A stretch of 19,113 bases of DNA from Methanosarcinaceae archaeon. Its GTDB lineage: Archaea; Halobacteriota; Methanosarcinia; Methanosarcinales; Methanosarcinaceae. Under the pieces are notes generated by a model. It was not told the DNA's origin and ran no database searches. It was given only the letters and a program-made list of their open reading frames with translations. The stretch lies in the NCBI GenBank assembly GCA_030594665.1, contig JAUVET010000003.1:1-19113 (forward strand). Reading direction: 5' to 3'. Positions 6,900 to 15,117 of the stretch are shown in pieces. The stretch's first letter is position 1; the number at the start of each line of letters is the position of its first letter. Both the position numbers and the translations under genes were made by a program.

Positions 6900-8852
6900 T
6901 CAGATCAATCCCCTGAATATCAACCTCGAAGCAACCGCAGACACTGTAAACACAACCACAGAAATCGGTAGCATTCGCCCGAGGTCATACATCAACTGCG
7001 GCTTGTCGCCACCATATTCAATAGTTCCGGAAAAACGTGTGAGTATCGCCGTAACCAGCATTAGATATACCCCTATAGCTAACATGAACATATCTGGCGG
7101 GATGGACTGGTTCAGGTTTTCGGGACTGATCTGCGCAGGTCCCGGGATCATGTTCGGAGGGAGGCGCGAAAGTCCCTCTGCCACGTTCTGCAATATCTTC
7201 TGGATGACTTCGGAAAGCGCAATGGTCACACCAGCGATAAGCGGCGCAAAGATCGCTGCTGTTGAGCGCATTGTGGAGGTCATATCATAAAGAGAGCGCT
7301 TGATGTTCAGTTCAACCTCCTGTAACTCTTTTAAGTGGTCAGCCAATTTGATGATCGCAACACCGGCAGCCTCATGACTCTTGTGGACGCTCTCTGCAAA
7401 AAGTAACATTGTTGTCCTGATCCTGTCTGAATATATGTCTTTGAACGCACCAAAATCCTCATCGAATATCGCGGACGTAATGGTTGCCCGCATACTGATA
7501 AGGTTGGTCGATATCTTCCCGAACGCATCCCCGATGGACGAACCTTCCATTGTCATTGCAGTATGCGCAAAAGCCTCTTCTGCCGACCTGCCTTCTGAAA
7601 TACGCCTGCCGAGTATGAAAAGTGCATCTGCGAATTCGTTTTCCATCTTCCTGATGTTATCACGTATCTTCTTGTATGGGGCGGATGCAGCATTTAAGTA
7701 GATCGCAATCGTAACAACCATTCCCAATAAAACAGGGAGTGCCGGAGGCAGTAGTCCTTCAAGCGTGCCTGTGGAGATTATCTGGTATGGATTCCCGAAA
7801 TACACCATCACGTAGCCGGAAATCGCAATGGCACCCCCTATGATCAAAGCTACGACCATCGCCACCCGTTTTTTCATTTTAATATTGACAAGATCGGGGT
7901 GGGTATCAGGGATCGGCTGCGGAGTGAATGCAGCCGGACGTTGCATCAATATATACTCGGCATACAAAAATGTCAGAAGCGGGAGCGCAATATCATACAC
8001 AATAACAAGCGTCAGGATGTCGAACCGCAATCCAACAACTGTCACAGCAGGGAGAAGTGCAACAAGCGCGAGCGGGATAAGGATGAAGATCGAATACAAT
8101 ACATAGGTCGGAGTCTTAAGTTTTGCCGCAAATCCGTCCATGAGCACTTTCGTACCATCAAGCACAATGTCAAGCGAACGGTTTAGTGTGATGATGCGCT
8201 GAGCGTCATCAGGCTCGCTCGTTGAACTCTTGATAAGGTGCAGTGCCCGTTTGAAATACTCACTATCCTTGCCCCACAGGTTCGCAAAATCCACAACAGC
8301 ATCATCCATACTGCTGTAAACACGGATCTGGAGGTTCCACATCATTTTCTTGAGGTCTCTTGCAAGCGGACGGGTCGAGTTCTTTGCAGCAAACAGTACT
8401 GCTCGCTCCATATTGGGAACGAGTTTCATTGCCATCACAATATAACTCAAAACCTCAGGAATATCACCAAGGGACTGCACTTTCATAAATTTAGCATGTA
8501 TCTTTACATACTCACTCAGGTACACAAGCACAATGACAGGGATCGCCACTGTGAGAACAGCAACCATGACCAAGACATTGGATTCGAATGTTGTTAGCCG
8601 GAACAGTATTACATCCATAAACAGTGTCACCATAAGTGCACCAAGTGCACCAACGTAGGCGAACAGGGATGTCTCGAACGGTTCCACATCAAAACCGGTG
8701 AAACTTAAAGCATCCTTGTATTTCTGACTAACCGCCTGCTCTGACTTTTTGGCAAATGCATCGATATCCCCAACAAGCCATCCAAAATTGCGGGATGTGA
8801 ACTTGCAACCCCTCAAGTACCAATTCCCAGCCTCATATTGCTCATTCTCCAA
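6900..8852 (-). CDS. TadC/FlaJ-like membrane platform of an archaeal type IV pilus/secretion system
   Basis: This is the integral membrane platform that a secretion ATPase drives to assemble or export pilin-like subunits. At 650 residues it has two T2SSF-type cytoplasmic domains (about 130-250 and 400-530), each entered by a LGDIPEVLSYIVMAMKL- or ENEFADALFILGRRISEG-like helix. Hydrophobic segments lie near 64-85, 93-113, 247-269, 277-300, 329-350, 366-386, 530-548, 588-605 and 628-645, so this is the duplicated archaeal form. The start is a TTG at 8852 preceded by GAGAGGTGGT with about 7-base spacing. The next in-frame ATG is 73 codons later and would remove the N-terminal domain. It lies 27 bases after the ATPase stop, as an operon. 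Prepilin genes are not in this window. Confidence 0.88.
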   Translation of the reverse strand: MENEQYEAGNWYLRGCKFTSRNFGWLVGDIDAFAKKSEQAVSQKYKDALSFTGFDVEPFETSLFAYVGALGALMVTLFMDVILFRLTTFESNVLVMVAVLTVAIPVIVLVYLSEYVKIHAKFMKVQSLGDIPEVLSYIVMAMKLVPNMERAVLFAAKNSTRPLARDLKKMMWNLQIRVYSSMDDAVVDFANLWGKDSEYFKRALHLIKSSTSEPDDAQRIITLNRSLDIVLDGTKVLMDGFAAKLKTPTYVLYSIFILIPLALVALLPAVTVVGLRFDILTLVIVYDIALPLLTFLYAEYILMQRPAAFTPQPIPDTHPDLVNIKMKKRVAMVVALIIGGAIAISGYVMVYFGNPYQIISTGTLEGLLPPALPVLLGMVVTIAIYLNAASAPYKKIRDNIRKMENEFADALFILGRRISEGRSAEEAFAHTAMTMEGSSIGDAFGKISTNLISMRATITSAIFDEDFGAFKDIYSDRIRTTMLLFAESVHKSHEAAGVAIIKLADHLKELQEVELNIKRSLYDMTSTMRSTAAIFAPLIAGVTIALSEVIQKILQNVAEGLSRLPPNMIPGPAQISPENLNQSIPPDMFMLAIGVYLMLVTAILTRFSGTIEYGGDKPQLMYDLGRMLPISVVVFTVSAVASRLIFRGLI

Positions 8853-8879
8853 CCGGTACCACCTCTCATTCGGACATCG

Positions 8880-11189
8880 TCAGTAGCCTGACGAAAGATC
8901 GTCAAACCACTCGCTCCATCGGTTGTAAACATTCTGGTAATCAGATCCGTTCGGATTGTTTTTCTCATCGTCCATGAACAGCCAGAACATGTTGTTTGAC
9001 ATACTCACAACATCGGCTTCCACAAGTGCCGGATCTATCAACCCTGCCGCAGCCATTTTTTCCTTTATCTTTGCCCGCATCCTGATATTACGCGATGCGG
9101 CATCGATCGAGATCCCCCATTTCTTTGCGACCTTGCCGATCAACTCTGACTGTCCCCGGTCTAAAATATCGGTAGACACAAGTGAATCGATCGATGCATC
9201 GAATGAGAGGATATCAGAAAATACTTCACTATAGTCTGCACCGTCATCCCATGTACTGTTGACTTCGGAGATCTGGATCACCCTTTTCGTTTTTGTCATA
9301 CCTCCGCCAAGTCTTGTATTGGAGCACACGATCACAGCATCCGTACCTTTGAACGATGCCGACGGCACGCCAAGGGTGTAAACGATCCGTTCATAGACCG
9401 CCTTTGTGGAAGCACCGTGTATCGTGCCAATTACAGAGTTTCCGGCGGTTCCTATCTGCATTGCTTCATACAGAACCGCAACTTCGGGTCCGCGTACTTC
9501 ACCGATCACAAGGGATGAGTTTCCGAGCCGAAGCGCTGCACGCAGGGCAACATCGGGTGCGATCTCGACACTTGATTTGATGATCGCGGATTGTGAGTTC
9601 ATGCCCTGCACTTTCCAGCCGAGTTGCTGGAGGTCACTGATCGGTATTTCCCGTGTGTCCTCGATCGTCAGTATCCTGTACTTTTGTGGTATTTCCAGCA
9701 ACATTGCACAGAGTAGTGATGTCTTTCCCGCACCGACATCTCCCGCAACAAGCACGGACGACTGCCCATCCATGAGGAAACTCAACAGGCCTGCGGCAAG
9801 TGGTGAGATCGAGCCTGTGTTTATCAGCCTTGGAAGTGTCCACGGGGTGCGAGCATGTTTACGGAATGCATATGCCAGCCCGTTGGCACTGAGTGGGTCG
9901 CCGATGACCGAGACCCGCACCCCGTAATCCTTTAGTTCCATCTCAAGAACAGGCGTGGCTTCCCCGAAAGGGCGACCGCTGATAGCACGGAACCTTGATA
10001 CCATGGAATCGAGATCGTCCTGGGATAGGAATATGTTGGTTGCGCATTCATCCCCGTCCATTACCACGTGCACAGGATTCAGGTCGGCAGGGGCATTGAT
10101 GTAGACATCTGTTACCCGTTCATCGGATAGCAGGTCTTCAAGTATCCCCAATCCGGTTGTATATTTTGCCAGCAGGTCGGAATATGTGTTTATCTGGAAT
10201 GGGGTCAGCGCAATGTCGTGAACCCGCGCATCGTCTACCAGCATTTGTTTTCCCATGCGCCTGAAGTATTCCCTTGAATTTGAAGGGTCAGCAAAGTTCA
10301 GGTTGGCAGGGCGATGGCGTATCATCTTTTTGCGCACCCTTTCGATCAGTTTTAGTTCCAGTGGCTTGAGATTATATTCCAGGGGCGTTATGAGATACAG
10401 TTTTTCGGGTCTGTCCGTTAATTCGTATATCGACACCTCCAGACTTCGCCCATCGTTGTGCCGGACATCATAGCATTCCAGGAATTTTGTGTTTTCGGGC
10501 GGTTCGGTGTAGATCCGTGATGTGGAGAATGCAGGTCTGACATGGGATTTGACATGTTTGTCATAGTCAAAATGTACATTATCAATTTTACTGTTACTGT
10601 CAAAATCAAAATTTGCAAAACCGCTTTTATATTTTAGTTGGGATGTCATATCCCTCATCTCATCAAGGATTGCGGCGAAATTCTCTATACAATCAGTACA
10701 TTCGGGATTGCCAGATCGATCGGTAGGCTGAAGTCCTGCCGGATCGATTGGCTGCATGAGAGAATTGTATGCCTTTACCGGATCTTTCCGGGCAATTTCG
10801 ATGATGGAATCGATCAACTCTTTCCGCTTGTTTACACATTCCGGTCGCATGGGTTGTGTGCAGTCGCCTGCGGCGACTTCCACACTGGTGTAAGAGTTCA
10901 GGTAGTCCTGAAATCGCGCAAGCACATAGAGCAGTTTGAGGTCACTGCCCTCATAGTCCCTCTCGTATAGGTGGGACAGCACGATCCTGTCAACAAGGGG
11001 TTCTGCAAGAAGGATTGAAAAAATGTTCTTGCGACATATCTCATTGTTCAATGTCGAGTCGCTATCACAATCCCTGCAATTTATTAAGATTGACTTTTGG
11101 TTCTTGGTGTGCTTTGCTTTATATGTGCACAATGTATGTTCGTTGTCGTTTCGTTTGAATAATGAAAATGGAAATTTTGTTTTTTGCAT
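8880..11189 (-). CDS. Type II/IV secretion system ATPase (TadA/VirB11/GspE family)
   Basis: This is a hexameric motor ATPase for archaeal type IV pili or secretion. Numbered from the ATG at 11189, Walker A is GDVGAGKT (483-490), the Asp box TIEDTREI (508-515), Walker B SLVIGEVRG (559-567) and the His box TIHGAS (589-594). The long N-terminal part (about 330 residues) is typical of archaeal members, with an early Cys-containing segment (NCRDCDSD near 38-45, EIC near 51) and PECTDC (163-168) that could bind a metal or form disulfides. The reading frame also allows a GTG start at 11192; AGGT lies 8 and 11 bases upstream of the two. A minus-strand TATA-like ATATAAAT sits near 11275-11283. The membrane partner follows directly. 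Which filament it serves is unknown. Confidence 0.92.
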   Translation of the reverse strand: MQKTKFPFSLFKRNDNEHTLCTYKAKHTKNQKSILINCRDCDSDSTLNNEICRKNIFSILLAEPLVDRIVLSHLYERDYEGSDLKLLYVLARFQDYLNSYTSVEVAAGDCTQPMRPECVNKRKELIDSIIEIARKDPVKAYNSLMQPIDPAGLQPTDRSGNPECTDCIENFAAILDEMRDMTSQLKYKSGFANFDFDSNSKIDNVHFDYDKHVKSHVRPAFSTSRIYTEPPENTKFLECYDVRHNDGRSLEVSIYELTDRPEKLYLITPLEYNLKPLELKLIERVRKKMIRHRPANLNFADPSNSREYFRRMGKQMLVDDARVHDIALTPFQINTYSDLLAKYTTGLGILEDLLSDERVTDVYINAPADLNPVHVVMDGDECATNIFLSQDDLDSMVSRFRAISGRPFGEATPVLEMELKDYGVRVSVIGDPLSANGLAYAFRKHARTPWTLPRLINTGSISPLAAGLLSFLMDGQSSVLVAGDVGAGKTSLLCAMLLEIPQKYRILTIEDTREIPISDLQQLGWKVQGMNSQSAIIKSSVEIAPDVALRAALRLGNSSLVIGEVRGPEVAVLYEAMQIGTAGNSVIGTIHGASTKAVYERIVYTLGVPSASFKGTDAVIVCSNTRLGGGMTKTKRVIQISEVNSTWDDGADYSEVFSDILSFDASIDSLVSTDILDRGQSELIGKVAKKWGISIDAASRNIRMRAKIKEKMAAAGLIDPALVEADVVSMSNNMFWLFMDDEKNNPNGSDYQNVYNRWSEWFDDLSSGY

Positions 11190-11272
11190 CACGTTTTTCT
11201 ACCTATCTACTATTTTTTGTGGTATTATTGATGTCAAATACTAAAACATATCGATGTTGTTTTTTGTGAAAA

Positions 11273-11284
11273 AGATTTATATTG
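11273..11284 (-). promoter_or_regulatory. TATA-like element upstream of the secretion ATPase gene
   Basis: On the minus strand the sequence reads CAATATAAATCT, a good archaeal TATA match about 85-95 bases before the ATPase start. It would give a leader of roughly 60 bases containing the AGGT ribosome site. Position and sequence only; no upstream BRE purine run was established. Confidence 0.35.
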
Positions 11285-11803
11285 TCTGTAAAAGATTTAA
11301 ATTCGCTAACGGATTGTTTTTTTTGGATTGATGAATGCACACTTTTGCAAGCCTGTATAGATGCTGTTATGAGCAAATCAGTAGATAAGCAAGTTTCACA
11401 ACATTACATAGACCATTATATCAACCATACAATGTCGCTAGATGAAAGGAGTCAAGATAGATGTGAAAAACGGGCGGCCACACGCGCGCAGCGCGGCACG
11501 TTCCTACAATTATAAATAAAACATGAAATATAAAACTGTTTCAAGTAGTATCGTTTTTGCAGATTTGAAAATTTCGTGTTTTTCTTTGATATCTTATAAA
11601 CTCGGATACAAAAACCCAAAACATTGAAGTCTGTGTAAAGTTCAATATTTATGTTACTTAATAACATCATTATATGCTATAAATTGTTAATTGTATATAA
11701 TTAAAATAATATACTGTTAATAATCACGATTTTATATTTTATTTTTCATATAATAAATTTACTGAAAATTCGACTTGTATAAAAATCATATCAAAACGTT
11801 AAT

Positions 11804-11815
11804 TATTAATATATA
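11804..11815 (+). promoter_or_regulatory. TATA-like element for the metal-import operon
   Basis: ATTAATATATAT lies about 90 bases before the first gene of the operon. A start site about 25 bases downstream would fall at the left edge of the palindrome at 11839-11862, leaving a 5' leader of about 60 bases with GGTGAT as ribosome site. Confidence 0.35.
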
Positions 11816-11838
11816 TGTGTCATACGAAAATGAGAACG

Positions 11839-11862
11839 ATTTTAATATCGAGATATTAAAAT
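11839..11862 (+). promoter_or_regulatory. Perfect 11-bp-arm palindrome, candidate operator
   Basis: The left arm ATTTTAATATC (11839-11849) and right arm GATATTAAAAT (11852-11862) are perfect reverse complements separated by GA. The element lies 37 bases upstream of the DUF4198 gene and would overlap the predicted transcription start. A dimeric repressor site, possibly metal-responsive, is the natural reading. It does not match the E. coli NikR half-sites (GTATGA/TCATAC). Confidence 0.45.
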
Positions 11863-11899
11863 ATGATTTTACATATAAACAATACCAATTGGTGATAAA

Positions 11900-12910
11900 A
11901 TGAAAGGAAATTTAATAAAAGCCCTGTTTACAGTGCTATTGTTGATCGCATCTGCTGGCATGGGAAGTGCGCATTTTACTATGGTCTTCCCCAGTGATAC
12001 TGCGGATTCGGTGTGGGATGTAGCACCCGAAGATTATATTGCAGAACTGGGAGAGACAAAGACAATATATATGATGTGGGGACACCCCTACGAGCATATA
12101 TTATTTGACATGTCAACAGTTCCCGAGATATCTGTCATGAAAAAGGATGGCACTGTTGAGCAACTTACGCCTGAAGAGATCACAGTTGATGGAATGGATG
12201 AAGATGGGGAACTTGGTACATTTAAAGCCTACAAAGCCTCGTTCACTGTTGACCAGGATGGCGATACTGTTGTATTTGTCAAATACGAGGATGAAGATGA
12301 GAACATGATAGACTACACCAAAGCTGTTATTCACTGTGGTGTAGAGATGTGGGAAGGTTGGGATGCAGAGGTAGGACAGCAGACCGAGATCATTCCATAC
12401 ATGCGGCCCTATGGCATAGAGGAAGGGTTTGTGTTCGCAGGAAAGGCAATGTACAATAGCCAACCGCTTACAAATGCACCTGTGGAGATTGAAATATACC
12501 ACACACTGGATGCCGGCAAAGAGATAGTTGAACTGGCAGAGGAAATGTTCCCGTATGACCCACCTATGATATTCACACGGCTTATGAAGTCCAATGATAA
12601 CGGAGAGTTCGTGTATTCACTTGATGAACCCGGTATATGGTTTGTCGGTGCCACCATGGAACCCGAGAGTGGACAAAATGTAAGAGGTGTGTTCATCGTT
12701 CCGGTAATTGAGGCGTTCCCACCTGTTGAAGCTCAGGGCTCAGGCGCATCATCTGCTGAACTCCAGCAGGCAGTAGCACAGGCCCAGCAAGCAGCAGAGG
12801 ATGCACAAGCCGCTGCACAGTCTTCAACACCCAGTACACCAGGTTTTGGAATCACTTTTGCAGTGATCGGATTGGTTTCAGCACTTTTCCTTATATTGAG
12901 GAGAAAATAG
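11900..12910 (+). CDS. DUF4198 metal-handling surface protein with PGF-CTERM anchor (NikK-like)
   Basis: This is the first gene of the metal-import operon. A signal peptide (residues 1-24, ending GMGSA) precedes HFTMVFPSD, so the predicted mature N-terminus is His25, as is usual in DUF4198 proteins of nickel/cobalt loci. The globular part (about 25-275) contains MMWGHPYEH and further acidic and His residues. A low-complexity Ala/Gln-rich linker (283-307) leads to TPGFG (313-317), a hydrophobic helix and RRK: a PGF-CTERM signal, processed by archaeosortase A for lipid anchoring at the cell surface. The family is thought to capture Ni or Co outside the membrane for the CbiM-type importer. The ribosome site GGTGAT lies about 4 bases upstream of the ATG. 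A terminator-like hairpin follows the stop, so it may be made in excess over the transporter. Confidence 0.85.
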   Translation: MKGNLIKALFTVLLLIASAGMGSAHFTMVFPSDTADSVWDVAPEDYIAELGETKTIYMMWGHPYEHILFDMSTVPEISVMKKDGTVEQLTPEEITVDGMDEDGELGTFKAYKASFTVDQDGDTVVFVKYEDEDENMIDYTKAVIHCGVEMWEGWDAEVGQQTEIIPYMRPYGIEEGFVFAGKAMYNSQPLTNAPVEIEIYHTLDAGKEIVELAEEMFPYDPPMIFTRLMKSNDNGEFVYSLDEPGIWFVGATMEPESGQNVRGVFIVPVIEAFPPVEAQGSGASSAELQQAVAQAQQAAEDAQAAAQSSTPSTPGFGITFAVIGLVSALFLILRRK

Positions 12911-12912
12911 AT

Positions 12913-12960
12913 AGACTTCAGATCAATAGGGGTTATTTAACTCCTGTCGGTCTTTTTTTT
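12913..12960 (+). terminator. Hairpin plus T8 inside the metal operon
   Basis: AGGGGTTA (12928-12935) pairs with TAACTCCT (12938-12945, one G-T pair), or alternatively AGAC (12913-12916) with GTCT (12950-12953). Eight T follow (12953-12960). It lies directly after the DUF4198 stop and about 100 bases before the next gene, so it could end part of the transcripts and set the ratio of the surface protein to the transporter. Confidence 0.55.
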
Positions 12961-12980
12961 AAATTGATTATTCTCTGACA

Positions 12981-13016
12981 ATGGTCAAATAAATGGTCAA
13001 ATAAATGGTCAAATAA
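12981..13016 (+). repeat. Three perfect tandem copies of a 12-base unit
   Basis: ATGGTCAAATAA occurs three times without a gap (12981, 12993, 13005). Each unit reads ATG GTC AAA TAA, a four-codon mini-frame ending in a stop. It sits between the terminator-like hairpin and the ribosome site of the next gene. Function unknown; a regulator-binding array or simple slippage repeat are both possible. Confidence 0.85.
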
Positions 13017-13062
13017 ATTTGTTCAACAAAAATATGGTTATTGAAAGGGAGGATAATATAAC

Positions 13063-13512
13063 ATGAAAATAATTAAAATTCTGAGTCTTCTGATACTGGT
13101 AATAGTTTTAAGCATGGTATTGGTACCTGCCGTATCCGCACACAGGGTACATTTAAGAGAACAGATAATGGATGTGCAGATAAAGGCATGGTACGGTGGT
13201 GGGGACCCCATGCCCTATGCAGATGTAAAGGTATATTCTATCAGGGATGAAGAAGAAAAGCTTTTTCTTGAAGGCAAGACTGATGAAAATGGATTATATC
13301 ATTTCACACCCGAACTGGGTACTTCAAGTTATAGAGTGGAAGTGGAGCTCACCGGGCACAAGGGTGAACTTGAGTTTGACCTGACTGCAGGTTCACAGCC
13401 TGAAGATGCAGAACTGCCGCTATACTTGAATGTTCTTGTTGGATTTGGATTCTTAGCTGGAATAGGCGGAATAGCAGCATATCTTTCAGCCAGAAAAATG
13501 AAAGCACAGTAA
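13063..13512 (+). CDS. Small membrane-anchored extracytoplasmic protein (NikL-like)
   Basis: At 149 residues it has a signal peptide (1-26, ending VPAVSA), then HRVHLREQ, an extracytoplasmic beta-sandwich domain of the carboxypeptidase-regulatory/transthyretin type (about 30-118; ADVKVYSI, TDENGLYHFTPELG and SYRVEVELTGHKGEL), and a C-terminal membrane helix (122-142) with a short basic tail. Cleavage after Ala26 would expose His27 as the first mature residue. In NikKLMQO-type loci such a protein replaces CbiN as accessory component of the nickel/cobalt importer, which fits its place before cbiM; no CbiN is present here. A strong GGGAGG ribosome site precedes the ATG by about 12 bases. Family placement rests on context and architecture. 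Confidence 0.8.
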   Translation: MKIIKILSLLILVIVLSMVLVPAVSAHRVHLREQIMDVQIKAWYGGGDPMPYADVKVYSIRDEEEKLFLEGKTDENGLYHFTPELGTSSYRVEVELTGHKGELEFDLTAGSQPEDAELPLYLNVLVGFGFLAGIGGIAAYLSARKMKAQ

Positions 13513-13594
13513 TTCAGGATTGACTTAAACAACACTCACAGTTTCAATACGGCAATCCGGACGAATGACAGTAAAAAATCAATGAGGGATACAT

Positions 13595-14221
13595 ATGGTA
13601 CACATTTCAGATGGCATACTTGCAACGTGGCTTTGGGGATCTGGCTGGGTGATCACTGCAGCAATTCTGGCATATACACTCCAAAAGATGAAAATCGATG
13701 ATGTACCAAAACTCTCGGTTATTACGGCAGCGGTCTTTGTAGCGTCGTTGATCCATTTCCAGGCAGGACCTACAAGTGTTCACCTGGTATTAGGTGGATT
13801 TGCAGGTGTGACGCTTGGAATACTCGCTTATCCCTGTATTTTTATAGCGGTTGTGATGCAAGCCTTCCTATTCCAGCATGGCGGCGTCACAACGATCGGC
13901 ATCAATACTGTTAATATGGGCATGCCTGCATTAATATCCTTTTTTATTTTCAAAGCCGGAATGAAGCTTAAGCTTAATATTGGAATAAGTAAAAATGAGA
14001 TATTATTCGGTGCGATCGCAGGAGGGATTGCAGTTGCACTTGCCGTATTGTTACTTGCAGTTGAACTTCTGATAACAGGTGATGCGTTTACTGAAGTGAC
14101 AACAGTTGTTGTGGTTGCACATCTCCCGGTCATCCTGGTCGAGGCTATCTTTACCGGAGTGATTGTTGGATTCTTTGCAACAGTCAAACCGGAAATGTTG
14201 AGTATTAAAAAACGATTATGA
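13595..14221 (+). CDS. cbiM: CbiM/NikM substrate-binding membrane component of a Ni/Co ECF importer
   Basis: This is the S-component that binds the metal ion and delivers it across the membrane. The hallmark N-terminus is VHISDGIL (2-9), and the second conserved block is HFQAGPTSVHLVLGGFAG (54-71). In structurally known family members the N-terminal amino group, His2 and a TSVHL-type His coordinate the ion. Here His is residue 3, but Met before Val is normally removed, which would put His back at mature position 2; His63 is the second ligand candidate. Several further hydrophobic helices fill the 208 residues. It lies 82 bases after the NikL-like gene with GAGGG before the ATG. Nickel is favoured over cobalt by the NikK/NikL partners, but the sequence does not settle the metal. 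Confidence 0.92.
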   Translation: MVHISDGILATWLWGSGWVITAAILAYTLQKMKIDDVPKLSVITAAVFVASLIHFQAGPTSVHLVLGGFAGVTLGILAYPCIFIAVVMQAFLFQHGGVTTIGINTVNMGMPALISFFIFKAGMKLKLNIGISKNEILFGAIAGGIAVALAVLLLAVELLITGDAFTEVTTVVVVAHLPVILVEAIFTGVIVGFFATVKPEMLSIKKRL

Positions 14222-14328
14222 TCCAGCAAATCCTCCCATTGTCCGGATGTATTCATGAAACTGAATTTGGTTCCGGATTTTCGGCAAAGTCAGACAAACA
14301 ATGATATGTTATTAAGAAGTGATTCGGT

Positions 14329-15117
14329 TTGATATCAGAGATCGATATATATTCAGGATTATCCTCACCGATCCATAGATGGGACCCCCGCCTTAAGGTT
14401 ATTTCCATACTTGCGCTGATATTTTCAATTATGCTTTTATATGATCTTAAACTGGTTATCGCAAGTATGCTCTTTGCCATTATCCTGGTCTATATATCAA
14501 AGATCCCATTTTCCTTTGTCGCAGGACGATTAAAATGGGTGTTTCTATTTGTGTTGCCCTTCTTTATTATTATCCCTTTTACTGTCATAGGTGAAGGGGT
14601 TGAAATCGCACGCATTGGCAGCATTACGCTGAACTTCCGGGGTATGGAGTCGGTTGAATTTGCCCTTATGATCGTGATCAAAGCACTTACATCGGTAATG
14701 CTGATATTTCCGATGATCGGAACCTCCCGGATAGATGTTACCATCAAGGCACTTGAAGGCCTGCATCTGCCGAACAAACTGGTGCAGATGCTTGCATTCA
14801 CCTATAGGTATATTTTTGTGCTGTCTGATGAGTTTATGCTGATGGAACGCTCTTTAACTTCCAGGGGATTTAAAAGGGGATCGAACCTGTATACAATAAC
14901 CACGCTCAGTAAGGCCATCGCAACACTCTTTGTGATGAGCTATGAACAGGCGGAACGGGTCTTCTATGCGATGAGGTCAAAAGGGTATTCGGGAAAGGTT
15001 ACCACAATGCATGAATTTACTCTTAGACCGCAGGACTGGCTCAATACGATAGTAGTCTGTGGGTTTGCTGTTTTTGTACAGGTTGCAGTATGGTATAGTA
15101 CACTGGAGGGCGCATGA
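14329..15117 (+). CDS. cbiQ: CbiQ, transmembrane coupling protein of the Ni/Co ECF importer
   Basis: This is the T-component that connects the metal-binding CbiM to the ATPase. The N-terminus IHRWDPRLKVISILAL (15-30) is the family signature. Hydrophobic segments lie near 23-57, 68-88, 110-130 and 236-256. The two ATPase-coupling motifs are TSRGF (177-181) and RSKGY (216-220), the Ala-Arg-Gly-type boxes of EcfT proteins. The start is a TTG at 14329 with AGTGAT about 8 bases upstream; no ATG fits in the right place. Its stop overlaps the start of cbiO, implying coupled translation. Confidence 0.92.
   Translation: MISEIDIYSGLSSPIHRWDPRLKVISILALIFSIMLLYDLKLVIASMLFAIILVYISKIPFSFVAGRLKWVFLFVLPFFIIIPFTVIGEGVEIARIGSITLNFRGMESVEFALMIVIKALTSVMLIFPMIGTSRIDVTIKALEGLHLPNKLVQMLAFTYRYIFVLSDEFMLMERSLTSRGFKRGSNLYTITTLSKAIATLFVMSYEQAERVFYAMRSKGYSGKVTTMHEFTLRPQDWLNTIVVCGFAVFVQVAVWYSTLEGA

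Larger units (their letters stand above)
11193..11899. other. 707-base A+T-rich gap between divergent operons
   Basis: This gap separates the minus-strand secretion genes from the + strand metal operon, so it should hold both promoters. I see a minus-strand TATA candidate at 11273-11284, a short TTG-initiated open frame (11282-11515) that I do not believe, a G+C-rich island with CGCGC-A-GCGCG at about 11478-11496, a small palindrome ATGTTA/TAACAT (11651-11667), a + strand TATA candidate at 11804-11815 and the long palindrome at 11839-11862. Confidence 0.6.

Noticed and set aside
11282..11515. 77-codon + strand open frame starting at TTG
   Set aside because: No ribosome site, no recognisable domain, and its C-terminal part crosses the G+C-rich island; it looks like chance.
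11820..11866. NikR operator of the E. coli type
   Set aside because: One TCATAC half-site is present (11820-11825) but no correctly oriented GTATGA partner at the required distance.
12981..13016. CRISPR-like array
   Set aside because: Contiguous 12-base tandem units without spacers; no cas genes nearby.
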